Shown here: piece by piece, positions 17,609-27,256 of the stretch
Position numbering within the stretch: the first letter of the stretch is position 1
Layout of the letters: each line of letters opens with the position of its first letter
Source: CBDIBC01 sp965276635
GTDB lineage: Bacteria; Actinomycetota; Acidimicrobiia; Acidimicrobiales; Palsa-688
Length of the DNA stretch: 64,000 bases
Assembly (NCBI GenBank): GCA_965276635.1
Contig: CBDIBC010000005.1
Coordinates: 1,674,001 to 1,738,000, forward strand
Direction: 5' to 3'
The notes under the pieces: model-generated
Database searches by the model: none
Told to the model about the DNA's origin: nothing
Seen by the model: only the letters and a program-made list of their open reading frames with translations
Program-made: the position numbers and the translations under genes

Positions 17609-18385
17609 ATGGACATCCAGGGAACCTCAGCGATCGTCACCGGCGGCGCCTCGGGCTTGGGCGAGGCGACGGTGCGCCGGCTAACCGAGCGCGGCGCCCG
17701 GGTGGTTGTGGTCGACATGCAGGACGACAAGGGCGAGGCGCTGGCCAAGGAGGTGGGTGGGATCTTCGCCCACGCCGATGTGACCGACGCCGCCCAGGTG
17801 ACGGCAGCGGTCGAGGCGGCCAGGGAGCTGGGGCCGTTGCGCTCGGTCGTGAACTGCGCTGGGATCGGCTTCGCCGCTCGCACCATCGGTCGGGACGGGT
17901 CGTACGACTCCGCTCATGACCTGGGTGCGTTCACCAAGGTGATCTCTGTCAACCTCATCGGCACCTTCAACGTCCTTCGCCTGGCGGCGTCGGCCATGAG
18001 CTTGACGGAGCCGCTGGCCGACAACGAGCGGGGGTCCATTGTGAACACGGCCTCACTCGCCGCCTTCGACGGCCAGATCGGCCAGGCCGCCTACTCGGCG
18101 TCGAAAGGCGGGGTGGTGGGCATGACCCTCCCCGTCGCTCGCGACCTGTCGGTGGTCGGCATCCGGGTGAACACCATCGCCCCCGGCCTGATCGACACCC
18201 CCATCTACGGTTTCGGGGGCAATGCGGACGAGTTCAAGGCCAAGCTGGCCCGCGACGTGGTCTTCCCGGACCGGCTGGGGTACCCCACCGAGTTCGCCTC
18301 TCTGGCCGTGGAGCTGCTGACGAACAGCTACATGAACGGTGAGACCATCCGCATCGACGGCGCCGCCCGCCTGCAGCCCAAGTGA
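17609..18385 (+). CDS. SDR-family 3-hydroxyacyl-CoA dehydrogenase
   Basis: A 258-residue short-chain dehydrogenase similar to type II 3-hydroxyacyl-CoA dehydrogenases (HSD10-like), which oxidise 3-hydroxy- or 2-methyl-3-hydroxyacyl-CoA with NAD. The cofactor loop is TGGASGLG, Asp (VVVDMQ) suits NAD, and the YxxxK motif is YSASKGG after NTASLAAFDG. The ATG at 17609 begins immediately before the Rossmann strand. The stop overlaps the next gene (GTGA). It heads a same-strand operon with an enoyl-CoA hydratase, a carboxylase and an acyl-CoA dehydrogenase, which points to branched-chain amino-acid breakdown. Confidence 0.87.
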   Translation: MDIQGTSAIVTGGASGLGEATVRRLTERGARVVVVDMQDDKGEALAKEVGGIFAHADVTDAAQVTAAVEAARELGPLRSVVNCAGIGFAARTIGRDGSYDSAHDLGAFTKVISVNLIGTFNVLRLAASAMSLTEPLADNERGSIVNTASLAAFDGQIGQAAYSASKGGVVGMTLPVARDLSVVGIRVNTIAPGLIDTPIYGFGGNADEFKAKLARDVVFPDRLGYPTEFASLAVELLTNSYMNGETIRIDGAARLQPK

Positions 18386-19161
18386 GCGGTACCGGGGACG
18401 CCATCGAGTACCGCACCGACGGCCGCACCGCCATCGTCACCATCAACCGCCCCGAGGCTCGCAACGCGGTCAACGGTGACGTGGCCACAGGCATCGAGGA
18501 GGCCATCGACCGCCTGGAGGCCGACGACGACCTGTGGACCGGGATCATCACCGGTGTCCCGCCGGTGTTCTGCGCCGGCGCCGACCTCAAGGTCATCAAC
18601 GCCGGTCGGATGGCCGACCTCACGACCCGCCGGGGTGGCTTCGGCGGCATCACCCGCCGGGCGCGCTCCAAGCCGATCATCGCCGCCGTGGACGGCCCCG
18701 CGCTCGCAGGGGGGACCGAGATCGTGCTGGCCTGCGACCTGGTGGTGGCGTCGACCACCGCCAGCTTCGGCATACCTGAGGTCAAGCGCAGCCTGGCTGC
18801 CGCCGCCGGCGGTCTGTTCCGGCTGCCCCGCAAGATCCCGGTGAACGTGGCCATGGAGTGCACCCTCACCGGCGACCCCATCACCGCCGAGCGGGCCCAC
18901 AGCTTCGGCTTGGTGAACCAGCTGGTCGAGCCGGGCGCCGCCCTCGGCGCCGCCCTGGAGCTAGCCGCTCGCATCGCGGCCAACGCACCCGTCGCGGTGC
19001 GGGCCAGTCGCCAGGTGGTGATCGCCACCACGGCCGGCGACGAGGAAGACGGCTGGCGGCGTTCCGACGAGGCGATGGCGGCCGCCGCGAGCAGCGAGGA
19101 CTTCAAGGAGGGACTCACCGCGTTCATCGAGAAGCGGCCGCCCGCGTGGACAGGTCGCTGA
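18382..19161 (+). CDS. Enoyl-CoA hydratase/isomerase family protein
   Basis: A 259-residue crotonase-fold enzyme that would hydrate enoyl-CoA. The oxyanion-hole segment FCAGADLKVI and the two Glu positions in ALAGGTEIVLACD and GIPEVKRSL are present, so hydratase activity is plausible. The GTG start overlaps the stop of the SDR gene by four bases. The loop after the second Glu reads LAAAAGGLFRL, as in typical enoyl-CoA hydratases. The exact substrate is unknown; methylglutaconyl- or tiglyl-CoA would fit the operon. Confidence 0.87.
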   Translation: MSGTGDAIEYRTDGRTAIVTINRPEARNAVNGDVATGIEEAIDRLEADDDLWTGIITGVPPVFCAGADLKVINAGRMADLTTRRGGFGGITRRARSKPIIAAVDGPALAGGTEIVLACDLVVASTTASFGIPEVKRSLAAAAGGLFRLPRKIPVNVAMECTLTGDPITAERAHSFGLVNQLVEPGAALGAALELAARIAANAPVAVRASRQVVIATTAGDEEDGWRRSDEAMAAAASSEDFKEGLTAFIEKRPPAWTGR

Positions 19162-19203
19162 CCCAGCAGTCGACGGTCACACCACGGCGTTAGCCTCCGG
19201 TCG

Positions 19204-20844
19204 ATGACCGACGTCGACCAGGGGACAGCCGGCACATGGCCGGTGTTGGCCAGCGCTCATGATCCGTCGTCGCCGGCAGCCACGGCGAACGCCGAGCATC
19301 ATCGCCAGCTGGTCGACGATCTGCGGGCCCGTATGGCCATTGCCGCCTCGGGCGGCTCCGAGCGGGCCAGGGACCGTCACGTGGCGCGGGGGAAGCTGCT
19401 CCCCCGTGATCGGGTGGACACCCTCGTCGACCCCGGGTCGCCGTTCCTGGAGCTGTCCCCGCTGGCGGCCGATGGCCTCTACGGGGGCGAGGCGCCAGGC
19501 GCCGGCATCATCACCGGGGTGGGTCGGGTGGCTGGCCGCGAGTGCGTGGTCGTGGCCAACGACGCCACCGTCAAGGGGGGCACCTACTTCCCGATGACGG
19601 TGAAGAAGCACCTGCGTGCCCAGGAGGTCGGGCGGCAGAACCGGCTGCCGTGCATCTACCTGGTCGACTCGGGCGGGGCGTTCCTGCCGGCGCAGGACGA
19701 GGTCTTCCCCGACCGCGAGCACTTCGGGCGCATCTTTTACAACCAGGCTCAGATGTCGAGGGCCGGCATCCCTCAGATCGCCGCAGTCCTCGGCTCCTGC
19801 ACGGCTGGGGGTGCCTACGTGCCGGCGATGAGCGACGAGACCATCATCGTGGCCGGCCAGGGCACGATCTTCCTGGGTGGGCCGCCGCTCGTGAAGGCCG
19901 CCACTGGTGAGGTGGTGACGGCCGAGGAACTGGGCGGCGGCGATCTCCACGCTCGCCGCTCCGGTGTCACCGACCATCTGGCGGCCGACGACCGCCAGGC
20001 CCTGCTCACCGCTCGTGGCATCGTGGCGTCATTGGCCGACCGGCGGCCGGCACCGTGGGTGCGCCGCGTTCCCGAGGACCCCCGCCACGACCCGTCGGAG
20101 ATCTACGAGGTGCTCCCGACCGACGGCCGCACCCCCTACGACGTGCGAGACGTGGTGGCCCGCCTGGTCGACGGCTCCCGGTTCCTCGAGTTCAAGGCCG
20201 AGTACGGCCCGACGCTCGTGTCCGGCTTCGCCCATGTCTGGGGTCACCCGGTCGGCGTCGTCGCCAACAACGGCGTGCTGTTCAGCGAGTCCGCTTTGAA
20301 GGGAGCCCACTTCATCGAGCTGTGCGACCAGCGCGGCATCCCGCTGTTGTTCCTCCAGAACATCAGCGGGTTCATGGTCGGGCGTGACTACGAGGCCGGC
20401 GGCATCGCCAAACACGGGGCCAAGATGGTCATGGCGGTGGCCTGCGCTCGGGTGCCGAAGTTCACCGTCGTCATCGGGGGCAGCTTCGGCGCCGGGAACT
20501 ACTCCATGTGCGGGCGGGCCTACTCGCCCCGCTTCCTGTGGATGTGGCCGAATGCCCGCATCTCGGTCATGGGCGGCGAGCAGGCCGCCTCCGTGTTGGC
20601 CACGGTGCAACGGGACCAGCACGAGGAACGGGGCCGATCCTGGCCGGCCGAGGATGAGGAGGCGTTCAAGGCGCCCATCCGGGACCAGTACGAGGCCCAG
20701 GGGAACCCGTACTACTCCACCGCCCGCCTGTGGGACGACGGTGTCATCGATCCGGCCGACACCCGTTTCGTGCTCGGACTCGCCCTCTCGACCGCCGCCA
20801 ACGCGCCGCTCGGCGATGCCGGCTACGGCGTCTTCCGCATGTGA
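19204..20844 (+). CDS. Acyl-CoA carboxylase carboxyltransferase (beta) subunit, methylcrotonyl-CoA type
   Basis: A 546-residue carboxyltransferase subunit that moves CO2 from carboxybiotin to an acyl-CoA. It has both crotonase-like halves, with DSGGAFLPAQDEVFPD and SCTAGGAYVPAMSDE in the first and NISGFMVGRDYEAGGIAKHGAKM in pieces through the second. The length and the FLPAQ and YEAGGI segments are characteristic of methylcrotonyl-CoA carboxylase more than of propionyl-CoA carboxylase. It is followed by the biotin subunit and an acyl-CoA dehydrogenase, the usual leucine-degradation order. Confidence 0.9.
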   Translation: MTDVDQGTAGTWPVLASAHDPSSPAATANAEHHRQLVDDLRARMAIAASGGSERARDRHVARGKLLPRDRVDTLVDPGSPFLELSPLAADGLYGGEAPGAGIITGVGRVAGRECVVVANDATVKGGTYFPMTVKKHLRAQEVGRQNRLPCIYLVDSGGAFLPAQDEVFPDREHFGRIFYNQAQMSRAGIPQIAAVLGSCTAGGAYVPAMSDETIIVAGQGTIFLGGPPLVKAATGEVVTAEELGGGDLHARRSGVTDHLAADDRQALLTARGIVASLADRRPAPWVRRVPEDPRHDPSEIYEVLPTDGRTPYDVRDVVARLVDGSRFLEFKAEYGPTLVSGFAHVWGHPVGVVANNGVLFSESALKGAHFIELCDQRGIPLLFLQNISGFMVGRDYEAGGIAKHGAKMVMAVACARVPKFTVVIGGSFGAGNYSMCGRAYSPRFLWMWPNARISVMGGEQAASVLATVQRDQHEERGRSWPAEDEEAFKAPIRDQYEAQGNPYYSTARLWDDGVIDPADTRFVLGLALSTAANAPLGDAGYGVFRM

Positions 20845-20878
20845 CAGACCTCCGGTCGGGCAACGGAACTCGGCACTA

Positions 20879-22864
20879 ATGTTCTCGTCGGTGCTGGTCG
20901 CCAACCGGGGGGAGATCGCCGTACGCATCTTCCGCACGCTGCATGCGTTGGGCATCCGCTCGGTCGCCGTCCACAGCGACGCGGATGCCGACGCCCGCCA
21001 CGTCCGGGCCGCCGACGTCGCGCTGCGCATCGGCCCGGCCGTCGCGGCCGAGAGCTACCTCGACGCAGGGCGCATCGTGGATGCCGCGGTGGCATCGGGC
21101 GCCGAAGCGGTCCACCCCGGATACGGCTTCCTGTCCGAGCATGCCGGGCTGGCCCGGGCGGTGGCTGCCGCCGGCCTGGTGTGGATCGGGCCGCCCCCGG
21201 CCGCCATGGAGCTGATGGGTGACAAGATCCGGGCCAAGCAAGCGGTCGCCGCCGCCGGGGTGCCGGTCGTCCCCGGCCGGTCCGAGCCGGGCCTCTCCGA
21301 TGGCGACCTGATCTCGGCGGCCATGGAGGTGGGGCTGCCCGTCCTGCTCAAGCCGTCGGCCGGCGGCGGAGGGAAGGGCATGCGTCGGGTCGACGATCCC
21401 GCCCTCTTGCCCGAGGAGATCGCCGCCGCCCGCCGGGAGGCGCAGGGCGCGTTCGGCGACGGCACCCTGCTCGTCGAGCGGTGGGTGGCCCGACCCCGCC
21501 ACGTCGAGGTCCAGGTCTTCGCCGACCGCCACGGCTCGGTGATCCACCTGGGCGAGCGCGAGTGCAGCCTGCAGCGCCGCCATCAAAAGATCGTGGAGGA
21601 GGCCCCTTCCCCCTTGCTCGACGAGACCACCCGCCACCGGATCGGCCGGAGCGCGGTGGCCGTGGCCGCCGCCTGCGGGTACGAGGGCGCCGGGACGGTC
21701 GAGTTCATCGTGTCGGCCGACCATCCCGACGAGTGGTTCTTCATGGAGATGAACACCCGCCTCCAGGTCGAGCATCCCGTCACCGAGCTGGTGACCGGCA
21801 CCGACCTGGTGGCGTGGCAGCTGGCCGTGGCGGCCGGCGACCCGCTGCCGCTCACCCAGGACCAGGTCGGTCACCACGGCCACGCCATCGAGGCCCGCAT
21901 CTACGCCGAGGACCCGGCGCGCCGGTTCCTGCCGGCCACCGGGCCGGTATTGGCCCTGGTCGAGCCGGCTCGCCCGCACGTCCGCGTGGACTCGGGGCTG
22001 CAGGTCGGGTCCGAGGTGGGCACCTCCTACGATCCCATGCTGGCCAAGGTCATCGCCTGGGGCGCCGATCGCAGCGAGGCCCTGGCCCGGCTGGACGGTG
22101 CGCTGGCCGCCACCACCGTCCTCGGGGTCACGACCAACATCGGCTTCCTCCGTGGCCTCCTGGCCGACCCGGACGTGGCGGCGGGGCGCCTGGGCACCGA
22201 GCTGGTGGAGCGGGTCGCCGACCGCGTGGTAGCCACCGCGCCGCCGCGCCACGACGCCCTGGTCGCTGCGGCCATGACCCTGGCCCTCGACTTGGAGCCG
22301 GACGTCGTCGTCGACCCGTGGGACATGTCCGGCGGATGGCGCCCGGGTGCGCACGCCCCGCTCCGCCTCACTCTGACCGATGCCACCGGCCCGACGGCAG
22401 TGTCGGTGACCGGCTCGGCGGCCGACGCCACGGTCCACGTCGACGCCACATCGGTGCGGGCATCGGCACAGCGAGTCGACGGCGGCGTGGCCGTGACCGT
22501 CGCCGGGGTGCGCGCCCGGTGGGCGACCGCTGGCAAAGGGAGCGGGTTGTGGATGGGCCGGGACGGCCACACCTGGCGCTTCGACACCGGCGCCGACGCG
22601 GTGGCGGCCGCCGCCGGGACGCTCACGGGAGGCCCGGTCGCCAGCCCCATGCCCGGCACCGTCTTGGCCGTGCAGGTGGCCGCCGGCGACGACGTGCGAG
22701 CCGGTCAGACGCTGGTGGTGGTGGAGGCCATGAAGATGGAGCACACGGTGACCACCCCGGTCGACGGTACGGTCGGGGAGCTGCGCGTTGAGGTGGGCCA
22801 GACGGTGGCGCTCGACGAGATCCTGGCCATCATCGACCAGAGCGAGGAGGGATCGCAGCCATGA
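20879..22864 (+). CDS. Acyl-CoA carboxylase biotin carboxylase/biotin carrier (alpha) subunit
   Basis: A 661-residue subunit that carboxylates its own biotin with ATP and bicarbonate. The biotin carboxylase domain starts at VLVANRGEIAVRIFRT and contains the ATP-grasp loop PSAGGGGKGMR and EMNTRLQVEHPVTE. The C-terminal biotin carrier domain has EAMKMEH with the biotinylated Lys. The ATG at 20879 lies directly before the conserved N-terminus. Its stop overlaps the acyl-CoA dehydrogenase start (ATGA). With the upstream beta subunit it forms the methylcrotonyl-CoA-type carboxylase. Confidence 0.93.
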   Translation: MFSSVLVANRGEIAVRIFRTLHALGIRSVAVHSDADADARHVRAADVALRIGPAVAAESYLDAGRIVDAAVASGAEAVHPGYGFLSEHAGLARAVAAAGLVWIGPPPAAMELMGDKIRAKQAVAAAGVPVVPGRSEPGLSDGDLISAAMEVGLPVLLKPSAGGGGKGMRRVDDPALLPEEIAAARREAQGAFGDGTLLVERWVARPRHVEVQVFADRHGSVIHLGERECSLQRRHQKIVEEAPSPLLDETTRHRIGRSAVAVAAACGYEGAGTVEFIVSADHPDEWFFMEMNTRLQVEHPVTELVTGTDLVAWQLAVAAGDPLPLTQDQVGHHGHAIEARIYAEDPARRFLPATGPVLALVEPARPHVRVDSGLQVGSEVGTSYDPMLAKVIAWGADRSEALARLDGALAATTVLGVTTNIGFLRGLLADPDVAAGRLGTELVERVADRVVATAPPRHDALVAAAMTLALDLEPDVVVDPWDMSGGWRPGAHAPLRLTLTDATGPTAVSVTGSAADATVHVDATSVRASAQRVDGGVAVTVAGVRARWATAGKGSGLWMGRDGHTWRFDTGADAVAAAAGTLTGGPVASPMPGTVLAVQVAAGDDVRAGQTLVVVEAMKMEHTVTTPVDGTVGELRVEVGQTVALDEILAIIDQSEEGSQP

Positions 22865-24033
22865 CGCTGACGGCCGGCACCGACCTGGCGCCCGAGCACG
22901 AGGAGCTGCGGGCCACCGTGGAGCGCTTCGCCCGCAGCGAGGTGGCCCCGGTGATCGGCGGCTACTACCAGCGGGGTGAGTTCCCCTACGACCTGGTGGC
23001 CAAGATGGGCGCCATGGGGCTGTTCGGCCTCCCGTTCCCCACCGAGTACGGCGGGATGGGCGGCGATTACCTGGCCTTCTGCCTGGCTCTGGAGGAGCTG
23101 GCGCGCGTCGACTCCTCAGTGGCCATCACCCTGGAAGCGGGCGTCGGGCTAGGATCGATGCCCATCTACCGGTTCGGCACCGAGGCGCAGAAAGCCGAGT
23201 GGCTCCCGGCCCTCTGCGCCGGTGAGGCGCTCGGCGCGTTCGGCCTCACCGAGCCCGGCGGCGGATCCGACGCCGGCGCCACCCGCACCACGGCGCGGCG
23301 GGACGGTGACGAATGGGTGATCGACGGCTCCAAGGCATTCATCACCAACTCCGGAACGGCCATCACCGCGCTGGTCACCGTGACTGCGGTCAGCGGGCGG
23401 CCTGCAGGCGGTCGCCCCGAGATCTCCGCCATCATCGTGCCGGTCGGCACGCCCGGGTTCAGCGTCGCTCCCGGGTACTCGAAGGTGGGTTGGGCGGCAT
23501 CGGACACCCACGAGCTGGCCTTCGCCGATTGCCGGGTGCCGGCTGCCAACCTGCTGGGAGGCGAGGGCCGCGGCTACGCCCAGTTCCTCCAGACCCTCGA
23601 CGAGGGTCGCATCGCCATCGCCGCCCTGTCGGTGGGCCTAGCCCAGGGCTGCATCGACGAGTGCCTTGGTTACGTGGACGAACGCGAGGCGTTCGGCCAC
23701 AAGATCAGTGAGTACCAGGTGCTCCAGTTCAAGATCGCCGACATGGAGGCGCGCACCCACACCGCCCGTCTGGCCTGGCGGGATGCCGCCGCCAAGCTGC
23801 TGTCGGGGCGGCCCTTCAAGCGGGAGGCGGCCATCGCCAAGCTGGTGTCCTCCGACGCGGCCGTGGTCAACGCGCGCGAGGCCACCCAGGTCTTCGGCGG
23901 CTACGGGTTCATGAACGACTCGCCTGTCGGCCGCTTCTACCGCGACGCCAAGGTCCTGGAGATCGGCGAGGGCACGTCGGAGGTGCAGCGCATGCTCATC
24001 GCCCGTTCCCTGGGCCTGCCCGCCCGGGCGTAG
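22861..24033 (+). CDS. Acyl-CoA dehydrogenase (isovaleryl- or branched-chain type)
   Basis: A 390-residue flavoenzyme that introduces a 2,3 double bond into acyl-CoA. It shows GAFGLTEPGGGSDAG, the FAD-binding region, YSKVGWAASDT and the C-terminal QVFGGYGFMNDSPVGRFYRDAKVLEIGEGTSEVQ in family order. The ATG overlaps the stop of the carboxylase alpha subunit. In leucine breakdown this enzyme makes the methylcrotonyl-CoA used by the preceding carboxylase. The substrate is inferred from context only. Confidence 0.9.
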   Translation: MTLTAGTDLAPEHEELRATVERFARSEVAPVIGGYYQRGEFPYDLVAKMGAMGLFGLPFPTEYGGMGGDYLAFCLALEELARVDSSVAITLEAGVGLGSMPIYRFGTEAQKAEWLPALCAGEALGAFGLTEPGGGSDAGATRTTARRDGDEWVIDGSKAFITNSGTAITALVTVTAVSGRPAGGRPEISAIIVPVGTPGFSVAPGYSKVGWAASDTHELAFADCRVPAANLLGGEGRGYAQFLQTLDEGRIAIAALSVGLAQGCIDECLGYVDEREAFGHKISEYQVLQFKIADMEARTHTARLAWRDAAAKLLSGRPFKREAAIAKLVSSDAAVVNAREATQVFGGYGFMNDSPVGRFYRDAKVLEIGEGTSEVQRMLIARSLGLPARA

Positions 24034-24042
24034 GCTCGCCCC

Positions 24043-24582
24043 ATGTTGTACGCCTTCGGATTCGAACGGGTCGGCGTCGCGGTCAGCGACCTGTACTTCG
24101 TCGACCCGCAGCCGGGGGAGGGACAGGAGGGACCAGAGCGCGGCGTGCGCCTGGAGGTCCGCCTTCTCGAGCGCGGCGAGCTGCACGGGTCCATCTATTC
24201 CGCCCAGCCCATCGGCGTCGACGTCCCCATCTGGCGGGCCGACCTGCTGGAGTCCGTCGACTCCCCACCGGGCAGCTTCGACCGCACCCACCACCACCCG
24301 GCGTTCCGGGGCTGGGAGCCGGGCCAGCGCCACTTCGTCCCCGAGCTGTCCGCCGACCCGCTCCGGTGGGTAGGCGGCCGCCTCTCCGATCTCGACATGC
24401 TCCTCGACGACGCAGGCGTGGACCGGTCTGCCGTGGGGCCCGGCGACGCCGACCAGGTCCGTGCCGCCGTCCCTGAGATCCTCGACGCCACCCGCCGGCT
24501 GCTCGACCGGGTCCACGCCGGTGAGCTGGGCCGACCTCCCACCGATCAGTCCCTGGTCGACGCCCGGGTGGGCTGGCTCTAA
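24043..24582 (+). CDS. Conserved hypothetical protein
   Basis: A 179-residue soluble protein with no signal peptide or membrane helix. It opens MLYAFGFERVGVAVSDLYFVDP and contains THHHPAFRGWEPGQR, which could bind metal, and ends with an acidic helix-rich stretch. I do not recognise a family. It begins nine bases after the acyl-CoA dehydrogenase and reads in the same direction, so it may belong to that transcript. Its stop overlaps the end of the convergent ABC exporter gene. Confidence 0.65.
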   Translation: MLYAFGFERVGVAVSDLYFVDPQPGEGQEGPERGVRLEVRLLERGELHGSIYSAQPIGVDVPIWRADLLESVDSPPGSFDRTHHHPAFRGWEPGQRHFVPELSADPLRWVGGRLSDLDMLLDDAGVDRSAVGPGDADQVRAAVPEILDATRRLLDRVHAGELGRPPTDQSLVDARVGWL

Positions 24583-26501
24583 GAACCCGCTCCCGTCGGC
24601 TCGGCGACCGCGTCCTGGGCCTGGAACTGGGTGCGGTACAGGTCGGCGTACAGACCCTCGGCGGCCAGGAGCCCGGCATGGGTGCCGCGCTCGACGATGC
24701 GGCCGCCGTCGACGACCAGGATCTGGTCGGCGTCGCGCACCGTCGACAGCCGGTGGGCGATGACCAGCGACGTTCGGCCCCGTAGGGCGGTGGCCAGCGC
24801 CTGCTGGACCGCGACCTCCGACTCGGAGTCGAGGTGGGCGGTAGCCTCGTCGAGCACCACGATGTTGGGCGCCTTCAGCAGCAACCGAGCAATGGCGATC
24901 CGCTGCTTCTCGCCCCCCGACAGCCGGTAGCCGCGATCGCCGACCAGCGTGTCGAGGCCGTCGGGCAGGGACTGCACCAGGGGCAGGATCTGGGCGGCTC
25001 GCAGAGCCTCGAACAGGTCGCCCTCGCTGGCCTCCGGCTTGGCGTAGAGGAGGTTCGAGCGGATGGTCTCGTGGAACAGGTGCGAGTCCTGGGTGACGAC
25101 CCCGATGGCATCGTTGATGGACAGGAGTGTGGCGTCCCGCAGATCGACCCCGTTGATCCGGATGGCCCCCGACCGCACGTCGTAGAGGCGCGGCACCAGG
25201 CTGCTGATCGTCGTCTTGCCTGCGCCGGACGGACCGACCAGGGCGACCAGGTCGCCGGGCTCGGCGCGGAACGAGACGTCGAAGAGCACCTGCTGGCGCG
25301 GGGTCTGCTCCAGCACCGCCACCGCCTCCAACGACGCCAGTGACACCTCCGCCGCCGTCGGGTAGCCGAAGTCGACGTGGTCGAACTCGACGGTCGCCGG
25401 GCCGCGGGCGATGGCCACCGCATCGGGCTTCTCGGCGATCATCGGTGGCAGGTCGAGGACCTCGAACACCCGGTCGAACGACACCAGCGCCGTCATCACG
25501 TCCACCTGGACGTTGGACAGCGCAGTGAGCGGTCCGTACAGGCGAGCCAGGTAGGCGGTGAGCGCCACCACGGTGCCCACCGCGAGCTCGCCGTGGGCGG
25601 CGAACACCCCGCCGAGGCCGTAGACCAACGCGGTGGCCAGCGCCGCCGTGAGCAGCAGCGAGGTGAAGAAGATGCTGCCGTACATGGCCTGGGTCACACC
25701 GATGTCGCGCACTCGCGCCGCCCGCTGGTCGAAGTCGGAGGTCTCTGCGCCCGGTCGCCCGTACAGCTTCACCAGCAGCGCCCCCGAGACGTTGAACCGC
25801 TCCGTCATGGTCGTGTTCATCTTGGCGTTGAGGTCGTAGGACTCCCGGCTGATGGCGGCCAGCCGGCGCCCGACGAAGCGCGCCGGGATGACGAAGATCG
25901 GCAGCATGACCAGGGCCAGCAGGGTGATCTGCCACGACAGGATGAACATGGCGACCAGCGTGACACTGACGGTCAGCAGGTTCCCCACTACCGACGAGAG
26001 GGTGTCGGTGAAGGCCTGCTGGGCGCCGAGGACGTCGTTGTTCAGGCGAGAGATGAGCGCGCCGGTCTGGGTGCGGGTGAAGAAGGCGATCGGCATGCGG
26101 TTGATGTGATCGAACACACGCGTCCGCATGTCGAAGATGAGCCCCTCGCCGATGCGCGCCGATGTCCAGCGCTGCGAGATGTTCAAGGCGGCCGTGACAA
26201 TGGCCAGGCCACCCACCGCCAGGGCCAAGCCCACGACCAGGCCGGCGTCGTGGCGCAGGATGCCGCGGTCGATGATCTCGCGCAGCAGCAGCGGGTTGGC
26301 CGCGCCCACCAGCGCGTCGGCCACGATGACGACCAGGAACACCCCGAGCATCCGCCGGTAGGGAGCAGCGAAGCGGGCGATGCGTCGTACCGTCCCCGGC
26401 GGCAGCTTCTGCTTCGACACCGATCCGTCGCGCCGCATCGACCGCATGAGCGCGAAAGGACTGGGTCCCTGCCCACTTCCGTGGCCCATCCGCATGCTCA
26501 T
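24579..26501 (-). CDS. ABC exporter with fused membrane and ATPase domains
   Basis: A half-transporter of about 640 residues that would work as a dimer to export a lipid, peptide or drug. The N-terminal part has six predicted helices (type IV exporter fold). The ATPase has GPSGAGKTT (Walker A), LSGGEKQR (signature), VVLDEATAHLD (Walker B) and AHRLSTVRDAD (switch His). The ATG at 26501 was chosen because ggaggag sits about seven bases upstream; an upstream GTG would place that motif inside the gene. The substrate is unknown. Confidence 0.9.
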   Translation of the reverse strand: MSMRMGHGSGQGPSPFALMRSMRRDGSVSKQKLPPGTVRRIARFAAPYRRMLGVFLVVIVADALVGAANPLLLREIIDRGILRHDAGLVVGLALAVGGLAIVTAALNISQRWTSARIGEGLIFDMRTRVFDHINRMPIAFFTRTQTGALISRLNNDVLGAQQAFTDTLSSVVGNLLTVSVTLVAMFILSWQITLLALVMLPIFVIPARFVGRRLAAISRESYDLNAKMNTTMTERFNVSGALLVKLYGRPGAETSDFDQRAARVRDIGVTQAMYGSIFFTSLLLTAALATALVYGLGGVFAAHGELAVGTVVALTAYLARLYGPLTALSNVQVDVMTALVSFDRVFEVLDLPPMIAEKPDAVAIARGPATVEFDHVDFGYPTAAEVSLASLEAVAVLEQTPRQQVLFDVSFRAEPGDLVALVGPSGAGKTTISSLVPRLYDVRSGAIRINGVDLRDATLLSINDAIGVVTQDSHLFHETIRSNLLYAKPEASEGDLFEALRAAQILPLVQSLPDGLDTLVGDRGYRLSGGEKQRIAIARLLLKAPNIVVLDEATAHLDSESEVAVQQALATALRGRTSLVIAHRLSTVRDADQILVVDGGRIVERGTHAGLLAAEGLYADLYRTQFQAQDAVAEPTGAGS

Positions 26502-26623
26502 TCGGTGCTCCTCCACGTCCGGCGGCGCGTCGTCGAGCCGCTCATGCTAGGGCGTCGGCCCGCAGACGCGACGGGTGCTCCGGCCACCGGTCGATCGCCT
26601 GTCCCGGTCACCGTTGCCCTGGC

Positions 26624-27235
26624 TCATCCCTCGACCAGCAGACGGACCCCGAAGCCGATCAGGACCACACCGGTCACCCGGTTCAGCCGGCGCTGGAACC
26701 GCTCGCTGCGCAGCCACGCCGTCAGGCGCTCCACGAACACCATCATCAGGCCGAGGTAGACCGCCGTCTCGGCCACGAACACCGCCCCCATGGCCAGGGT
26801 CAGCGGCCCGGCCGAGGCGCCCCGGGGCACGAACGCAGGGAGGAAGGTGATGAAGAACACCCCGACCTTGGGGTTCAGCAGGTCCGTCGTCAGTCCGGCC
26901 CGATACCCGCGGCCGACCAGGCTGCGACCCGATGCCACGCTGAACGAGGCCGGCGAGCGCCTCCAGATGGCGCGCACCCCGACGGTGAGCAGATAGGCGG
27001 CGCCCACGATCCGCAAGGCCAGGTAGGCGTCATGACTGGCCCGCAGAAGGGCCGTCAGGCCCAGGGCGGCGGCCGTGGCCCAGATGCTCAGGCCGGTGAG
27101 GACGCCCAGCGTGGTGAGCACCGCGCTGCGCCGCCCGTGCATGGCGATGCTGCGCAACACCACCAGCGTGTCGGGACCGGGAATGAGCACGACCAGGGCG
27201 CCGGCGACGGCAAAGGCGGCGAGGGCGACCAGCAT
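26624..27235 (-). CDS. LysE/RhtB-family amino-acid exporter
   Basis: A 203-residue membrane protein with about six helices. The family signature near the N-terminus is present (LVVLIPGPDTLVVLRS), followed by VLTGLSIWATAAALGL and NPKVGVFFITFLPAFVP. Members export amino acids or homoserine lactone-like solutes in exchange for protons. It lies directly before the start of, and in line with, the GNAT gene transcribed from 28120. Confidence 0.9.
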   Translation of the reverse strand: MLVALAAFAVAGALVVLIPGPDTLVVLRSIAMHGRRSAVLTTLGVLTGLSIWATAAALGLTALLRASHDAYLALRIVGAAYLLTVGVRAIWRRSPASFSVASGRSLVGRGYRAGLTTDLLNPKVGVFFITFLPAFVPRGASAGPLTLAMGAVFVAETAVYLGLMMVFVERLTAWLRSERFQRRLNRVTGVVLIGFGVRLLVEG

Positions 27236-27256
27236 CCCTGCATTCTGGCCGCTGGT

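Noticed and set aside
20876..22744. A 622-codon open frame on the minus strand opposite the carboxylase alpha subunit
   Set aside because: It is opposite a gene with clear biotin carboxylase motifs; its own sequence is low-complexity Gly/His/Arg text typical of antisense frames in high-GC DNA.
23638..25935. A 765-codon minus-strand open frame across the dehydrogenase and ABC exporter genes
   Set aside because: It overlaps two well-supported genes in another frame, and its Arg/Pro/Gly-rich translation shows no family motif.
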